Shown: positions 59,981 to 64,000 of the stretch, piece by piece
Numbering within the stretch: the first letter of the stretch is position 1
Layout: every line of letters starts with the position of its first letter
NCBI RefSeq assembly: GCF_010093085.1
Contig: NZ_MSRC01000016.1
Location: 62,001-126,000 of the forward strand
DNA from: Bacillus sp. SKDU12
GTDB taxonomy: Bacteria > Bacillota > Bacilli > Bacillales > Bacillaceae
Reading direction: 5' to 3'
Length of the DNA stretch: 64,000 nucleotides
The notes under the pieces: generated by a model
Databases searched by the model: none
Told to the model about the DNA's origin: nothing
Seen by the model: only the letters and a program-made list of their open reading frames with translations
Made by a program: the position numbers and the translations under genes

Positions 59981-60217
59981 TTAAAACATTGGATTTTCCT
60001 CAATAAATGTATATATATTCTCAACAAGCTCCTCAGGCGTTTCACCTTTGACGACTTCTCCGTTTACAAGAGCGAAAAGCGACTCCATGCATGTCCCGCA
60101 GTAGCTTAAGCAGCCATATTCAAGGACATCCAGGTTTGGATCCTTTTCCAAGATCGCCCGGGCTTCCTGCGAGCCGTGAGCCAGATTGCTGACACAAAAT
60201 TCAATCATTGGATTCAT
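59981..60217 (-). CDS. yuzB: DUF1450 family protein YuzB
   Basis: A 78-residue protein with an iron-sulfur-like cysteine set: CVSN at the start, [15 protein letters not shown] near residues 33-47. The CxxxCxxC pattern resembles the thioredoxin-like [2Fe-2S] fold of the YuzB/UPF0349 family, function unknown. ATG follows TGAGGTGAAACCGC. Divergent from yutJ. Confidence 0.88.
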   Translation of the reverse strand: MNPMIEFCVSNLAHGSQEARAILEKDPNLDVLEYGCLSYCGTCMESLFALVNGEVVKGETPEELVENIYTFIEENPMF

Positions 60218-60479
60218 GCGGTTTCACCTCACATCTGTCCATTATCGCGAAATTTTCACCATTCGTCAAAGATAGCGGATTGTTCGCATTTCATTATTGT
60301 AACATATCATTAAATGAATAACGTTTTACTAATTTATAATTCAAAACTAATTTGTAGGTTATTTTGAAACTATCATTGTGATTTTAGGTCAAATTCGATA
60401 TAATTCTAGATGTTATTTTACATAGTTCATATTTTTTTCACTGTATCTATCATACTCTTCGGATTAAAGGGGAATTCAA

Positions 60480-61547
60480 ATGAAAAAATTGGTCTTGATC
60501 GGCGGAGGTTACGGGAACATGCGTGTGCTTCATCGCTTACTGCCAAACCAGCTGCCTGATGATGTTTCCATTACGTTAATTGACAGAAATCCATATCACT
60601 GCTTGAAAACAGAATATTACGCCCTTGCCGCAGGCACAATTTCTGATCATCACATTAGAGTGTCATTCCCGGAACATCCACGTCTGGATGTCCAATATGG
60701 TGATATCTCATCAATTGATATTGCACAAAAACAAGTGCTGTTCCAAGATCGCGAACCGATTTCTTACGATGACGCCGTGATCGGGCTCGGCTGCGAGGAT
60801 AAATACCACAACGTGCCGGGAGCACATGAATTCACCTACAGCATTCAAACCATCGATCAGTCCCGCGAAACCTACCAAAAGCTGAATAATCTGAGTGCTA
60901 ATAGCACTGTCGCCATTGTCGGAGCAGGCCTTAGCGGCGTTGAGCTTGCAAGTGAATTGAGAGAAAGCCGTGATGACCTGAACATTATTTTGTTCGACCG
61001 CGGCAATCTTATTTTATCAAGCTTTCCCGAGCGTTTAAGCAAATATGTGCAAAAATGGTTCGAAGAGCACGGTGTCCGCATTATTAACAGGGCAAATATC
61101 ACAAAGGTAGAAGAAGGTGTTGTGTTTAATCACGATGATGCAATTCCTGCAGACGCCATTGTATGGACAGCCGGCATACAGCCGAACAAGGTCGTCAGAG
61201 ACTTAGATGTGGAGAAGGACGCACAAGGGCGCGTCGTATTAACGCCTCATCACAATCTTCCTGGTGATGAACATCTGTATGTTGTCGGTGATTGCGCCAG
61301 CCTTCCTCATGCACCGAGCGCCCAGCTGGCAGAGGCTCAAGCAGAGCAGATTGTCCAAATTTTGCAAAAACGCTGGAATGGAGAAGCCCTTCCTGAATCA
61401 ATGCCGCAGTTCAAGCTGAAAGGCGTTCTCGGTTCACTCGGTAAAAAAGCCGGCTTCGGTCTTGTTGCTGACCGCCCGCTGATCGGCCGTGTCCCGCGTA
61501 TGCTGAAATCCGGATTGCTGTGGATGTACAAACACCATAACGGTTAA
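60480..61547 (+). CDS. yutJ: NDH-2-like NADH dehydrogenase YutJ
   Basis: A 355-residue flavoprotein of the type II NADH dehydrogenase family, shorter than YumB. FAD motif VLIGGGYGNMRVLHRL near 5-20, NAD motif VAIVGAGLSGVELASELRES near 145-164, C-terminal FAD motif VVGDCASLPHAPSAQLAEAQAEQ in parts near 265. It lacks the long C-terminal membrane-anchoring part of NDH-2. ATG follows AAAGGGGAATTCAA. Electron acceptor unknown. The upstream region is A/T-rich. Confidence 0.9.
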   Translation: MKKLVLIGGGYGNMRVLHRLLPNQLPDDVSITLIDRNPYHCLKTEYYALAAGTISDHHIRVSFPEHPRLDVQYGDISSIDIAQKQVLFQDREPISYDDAVIGLGCEDKYHNVPGAHEFTYSIQTIDQSRETYQKLNNLSANSTVAIVGAGLSGVELASELRESRDDLNIILFDRGNLILSSFPERLSKYVQKWFEEHGVRIINRANITKVEEGVVFNHDDAIPADAIVWTAGIQPNKVVRDLDVEKDAQGRVVLTPHHNLPGDEHLYVVGDCASLPHAPSAQLAEAQAEQIVQILQKRWNGEALPESMPQFKLKGVLGSLGKKAGFGLVADRPLIGRVPRMLKSGLLWMYKHHNG

Positions 61548-61552
61548 TAAGA

Positions 61553-61587
61553 GAGAAAATCCGCTGATGCTGTCAGCGGTTTTCTGT
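61553..61587. terminator. Bidirectional terminator between yutJ and yuzD
   Basis: GAAAATCCGCTGA / TCAGCGGTTTTC hairpin between convergent genes. Confidence 0.75.
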
Positions 61588-61899
61588 ATACCCATGCCTC
61601 TCCATTTCCTCATACACGTCTTTTAATTTCGGGCTGCCTTCACCAACAATTTTGTCTTCTACAAGCACAAGCGGATAAAAATACTCATCCAGTTTGATTT
61701 TTTCCGCAAGCTCTTTCGCATGTTTCATATCAGGCGGATCATGAATATCGATGTAGCGGATCACAAAAGGCTGATTTGGATATTTTCTTTTCAGCGCGGC
61801 CTCAAGCCACTCGTACGTATCCTTGGCCGTCGGCATATTGACACAGCTCGCACAAACGGTTTCTGCCCCGTACACGCTAAGCACGACAGGTTTTGTCAC
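61573..61899 (-). CDS. yuzD: YuzD family thioredoxin-like protein
   Basis: A 108-residue protein starting (GTG)TKPVVLSVYGAETVCASCVN with a CxxC pair near residues 16-19, and YPLVLVEDKIVGEGSP near 77. The thioredoxin-like fold of the YuzD family and its position opposite yutI (NifU-like) suggest a redox or Fe-S role, but this is not established. Start GTG at 61899, eight bases after GAAGGAGG; the longer frame upstream lacks a ribosome site. Confidence 0.87.
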   Translation of the reverse strand: MTKPVVLSVYGAETVCASCVNMPTAKDTYEWLEAALKRKYPNQPFVIRYIDIHDPPDMKHAKELAEKIKLDEYFYPLVLVEDKIVGEGSPKLKDVYEEMERHGYTENR

Positions 61900-62096
61900 T
61901 GATAACCGCCTCCTTCTCTCTAAGCAAGTTCTTTCTTTCAGTATACAGAGCCAAATGACGTTTTTATAGAAAAAACCGTTTTTGTGTTCAAGTCTCAATG
62001 TGCTATAATAGGAAAAGCAACTTTGCAAACCAAACAATAGATTTTTATTGTTACACTCAATATAATGGTTTTATGATGACGAAAGGAGCGAATGTC

Positions 62097-62333
62097 ATGA
62101 CTGAAGTTGAAATGAAAGAACAGGTGCAGGAAGTACTGGACAAACTTCGTCCGTTTTTACTTCGTGACGGCGGTGACTGTGAGCTTGTAGACGTAGATGA
62201 AGGTATTGTGAAGCTTCGTCTTCTAGGCGCATGCGGCAGCTGCCCAAGTTCAACAATTACGCTGAAAGCCGGAATTGAACGCGCTCTTCTTGAAGAAGTG
62301 CCGGGTGTCGTTGAAGTAGAACAAGTCTTTTAA
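62097..62333 (+). CDS. yutI: NifU-like iron-sulfur protein YutI (Nfu type)
   Basis: A 78-residue protein of the NifU C-terminal (Nfu) type. The cluster-binding pair is in [16 protein letters not shown] (CGSC near 45-48), followed by the family end VEVEQVF. It binds and hands over Fe-S clusters. ATG at 62097 follows GAAAGGAGCGAATGTC and gives [11 protein letters not shown]; the upstream frame extends without a ribosome site. Confidence 0.93.
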   Translation: MTEVEMKEQVQEVLDKLRPFLLRDGGDCELVDVDEGIVKLRLLGACGSCPSSTITLKAGIERALLEEVPGVVEVEQVF

Positions 62334-62337
62334 TAAC

Positions 62338-62370
62338 CAGCCAGACTGATCAATGATCAGTCTGGCTTTT
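62338..62370. terminator. Bidirectional terminator between yutI and yuxL
   Basis: AGCCAGACTGATCA / TGATCAGTCTGGCT perfect hairpin with a one-base loop, followed by TTTTTTA on the plus strand. Confidence 0.85.
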
Positions 62371-62373
62371 TTA

Positions 62374-64000
62374 TTAGAGATATTGATCAAACCATGAACT
62401 GATATAATTCAGGCGCTTAATCCGCTGTCCAGGGTGGCCGCTGCGCGACAAATTGTGCGACGCTTTTGGAAAACGGACGAGCATCGTTTGTTTGTCCATT
62501 TTTTTCAAAGCGATGAATAGCTGCTCCGCCTGCTCGATCGGACACCGGTCATCTCGCTCGCCATGCAGGATCAAAAGCGGTGTCTCCACGTTTGCTGCAT
62601 ATTTTAAAGGGGAACGGTCCCAAAGCTTTTCTGTGTCTGTAAACATATCATGCTCAAGCTGCCAGTCTGTGAAGAAATAGCCGATATCACTGACGCCGTG
62701 AAAGCTGATCCAGTTTGAAATCGAACGCTGAGTGACGGCGGCTTTAAAGCGGTTCGTCTGCCCGACGATCCAGTTGGTCATAAAACCTCCGTAGCTTCCG
62801 CCCGTGACACCGAGCCGTTTAGGATCAATCTGCGGATCTCTTTTCATCGCCTCATCCACAGCCTGCATCACATCCTCATAATCCTTTCCGCCATAATCTC
62901 CTCTGACTGCATTTACAAATGTCTGCCCATACCCGTGGCTCCCTCTCGGATTAACATAAACCACTGCATATCCTTTCGCCGCCAGCACTTGAAATTCATG
63001 AAAATATGTATGCCCGTACATCATATGCGGTCCGCCGTGTATGTTGAGAATAAGGGGATATGACGAGTCTTCCGCCTGTGCAGGTTTCAACAGCCATCCG
63101 TTCACCGTTACGCCGTCTTCTGTAACATATTGAATATCTTCAGGCACTGAAACCGTATGCTCATCGACAAACTTGTCATTCGCGCCAGTCAGCCGCTTCT
63201 CTTCCTGCCCAAGCGGGATGCTGTAAAGCTCGCTCGGTCTGTCCGGCTTTGCCACACTGGCAATAAAGTGTTGTTCGTCAGATGACAGTGAAAAACTATT
63301 GATATACTCTTTTTCGAGACGAATCGGATACACAAGGCCTTCAATCGACATATAATAGATTCCCGTGCTGCCTTGATCTGTGCCGATCACATAAAATCCT
63401 TGGCTGTCCTTCGTCCAAATTGGACGCTGTTCGCCGCCTCCGATCAATGAATCCCCAATCAGCGCATCTGCTAAATGAACATCCAGCATCTCAGTCAGAC
63501 ATGTAAGGAGGTCTTGTTCGATATCATAGAGCCATGCCTTTTCAAGCGTTGCATTTTGATATTCCTGCTCATGCCCAAGCAAAGCAATAAACCTTCCGTC
63601 CGGGGAAAAAGAGCTTGATCCGAATGAGCCGCAATGCGGTGTCATTTGCTTGAGAGCTCCAGTCTCCAGCGACATTATGTAGACATCGCTCGGCTTGCTG
63701 GCATCATCCGTTTCAGTCAAATTGGCTGAGAAAACAAGCCTTTTGCCGTCAGGAGAAAAGGCAGGATCTCCGTGATCAGCTTTGTGAGTTGTCAGCTGCT
63801 TCACCTCGCCAGATTTCACACTGACAAGCGCAAGCTGGGCGTATGAACCTCTCGTCAGCCCTTTGCCGTCACGTTTATAGGCTAGACCTTGCACTTCAAC
63901 AGGATCAAAGCTGCCCTGCTCTGTTTTCTCTCGATCATGAATACTTTCTCCCTCTCCTAAACTGACAGTGACTAGCACCGACTCGCCATCAGGGGACCAT
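62374..64000 (-). CDS. yuxL: Prolyl oligopeptidase-type peptidase YuxL (5' end cut by the window)
   Basis: About 542 C-terminal residues of an acylaminoacyl-peptidase-like S9 serine peptidase. An N-terminal propeller (PAFSPDGKRLVFSA, SSFSPDGRFIAL repeats) precedes an alpha/beta hydrolase domain. The catalytic serine is in VTGGSYGGFMTNW, the aspartate in HGERDDRCP and the histidine in PKASHNLSRSGHP near the end. The family protein is about 657 residues, so about 115 residues lie beyond the window edge; the frame is open to its last base. The physiological peptide substrate is unknown. Confidence 0.93.
   Translation of the reverse strand, partial: WSPDGESVLVTVSLGEGESIHDREKTEQGSFDPVEVQGLAYKRDGKGLTRGSYAQLALVSVKSGEVKQLTTHKADHGDPAFSPDGKRLVFSANLTETDDASKPSDVYIMSLETGALKQMTPHCGSFGSSSFSPDGRFIALLGHEQEYQNATLEKAWLYDIEQDLLTCLTEMLDVHLADALIGDSLIGGGEQRPIWTKDSQGFYVIGTDQGSTGIYYMSIEGLVYPIRLEKEYINSFSLSSDEQHFIASVAKPDRPSELYSIPLGQEEKRLTGANDKFVDEHTVSVPEDIQYVTEDGVTVNGWLLKPAQAEDSSYPLILNIHGGPHMMYGHTYFHEFQVLAAKGYAVVYVNPRGSHGYGQTFVNAVRGDYGGKDYEDVMQAVDEAMKRDPQIDPKRLGVTGGSYGGFMTNWIVGQTNRFKAAVTQRSISNWISFHGVSDIGYFFTDWQLEHDMFTDTEKLWDRSPLKYAANVETPLLILHGERDDRCPIEQAEQLFIALKKMDKQTMLVRFPKASHNLSRSGHPGQRIKRLNYISSWFDQYL

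Overview
The window is a chromosomal segment of a Bacillus subtilis-group bacterium. Gene order from the mrp antiporter through comQXPA, degQ, pncA-pncB, the Yuk/Yue type VII secretion operon, ald, the bacillibactin (dhb) operon, yuiI-yuiA, yumB-yumC, guaC, dapF and yutI to yuxL matches what I remember of B. subtilis 168. Most proteins look close to, but not identical with, the 168 versions, so this is probably a different strain or a near sister species. Identifications rest on remembered family sequences and visible motifs; no database search was run.

Layout. 1-2526: 3' end of the Mrp Na+/H+ antiporter operon. 2566-7404: quorum sensing and competence control (yuxO, comA, comP, comX, comQ, degQ), all on the minus strand, with a strain-specific comQ-comX-comP specificity block. 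7405-8934: yuzC flanked by a possible transposase remnant and a wrecked pdeH (yuxH). 8935-14600: NAD salvage (pncA-pncB) and small yue/yuz genes. 14747-16126: a transposon-like insertion with 12-bp perfect terminal inverted repeats and an 8-bp target duplication, carrying an intact yyaP-like reductase gene and a decayed IS1595-type transposase. 16150-27161: yueD and the six-gene type VII secretion operon (yukE, yukD, yukC, yukBA, yueB, yueC). 27162-30975: adeR, ald and yukJ. 31024-44152: bacillibactin synthesis (mbtH-like gene, dhbF, B, E, C, A) and the esterase besA, each preceded by a Fur box. 44306-53685: yuiH, bioY with a BirA-type operator, yuiF, pepA, yuiD, yuiC, yuiB, yuiA, yumB, yumC, yuzG. 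53910-54942: guaC with a PurR-like box. 54979-57077: an accessory block where 168 has paiB-paiA, holding two DUF3139-type genes, a third DUF3139 fragment, a broken XRE regulator and an unrecognised 103-residue gene. 57215-64000: yutM, dapF, yutK, yuzB, yutJ, yuzD, yutI and the 5'-truncated yuxL.

How genes work together. ComQ isoprenylates and helps process ComX, ComP senses it, and ComA regulates targets that include degQ through a visible ComA box. YukE is the WXG100 substrate, and YukBA, YukC, YukD, YueB and YueC form the secretion machine. DhbA, C and B make 2,3-dihydroxybenzoate, DhbE activates it, DhbF assembles bacillibactin, and BesA releases iron from it.

The least ordinary points are the passenger-carrying IS1595-like element, the pdeH pseudogene, a four-residue core deletion in pncA, an apparently new ComX pherotype, a hairpin repeat between duplicated terminators near yuiF, and the DUF3139 accessory block. 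I found no convincing wholly new multigene system; the DUF3139 block and the passenger-bearing element are the best candidates for follow-up.
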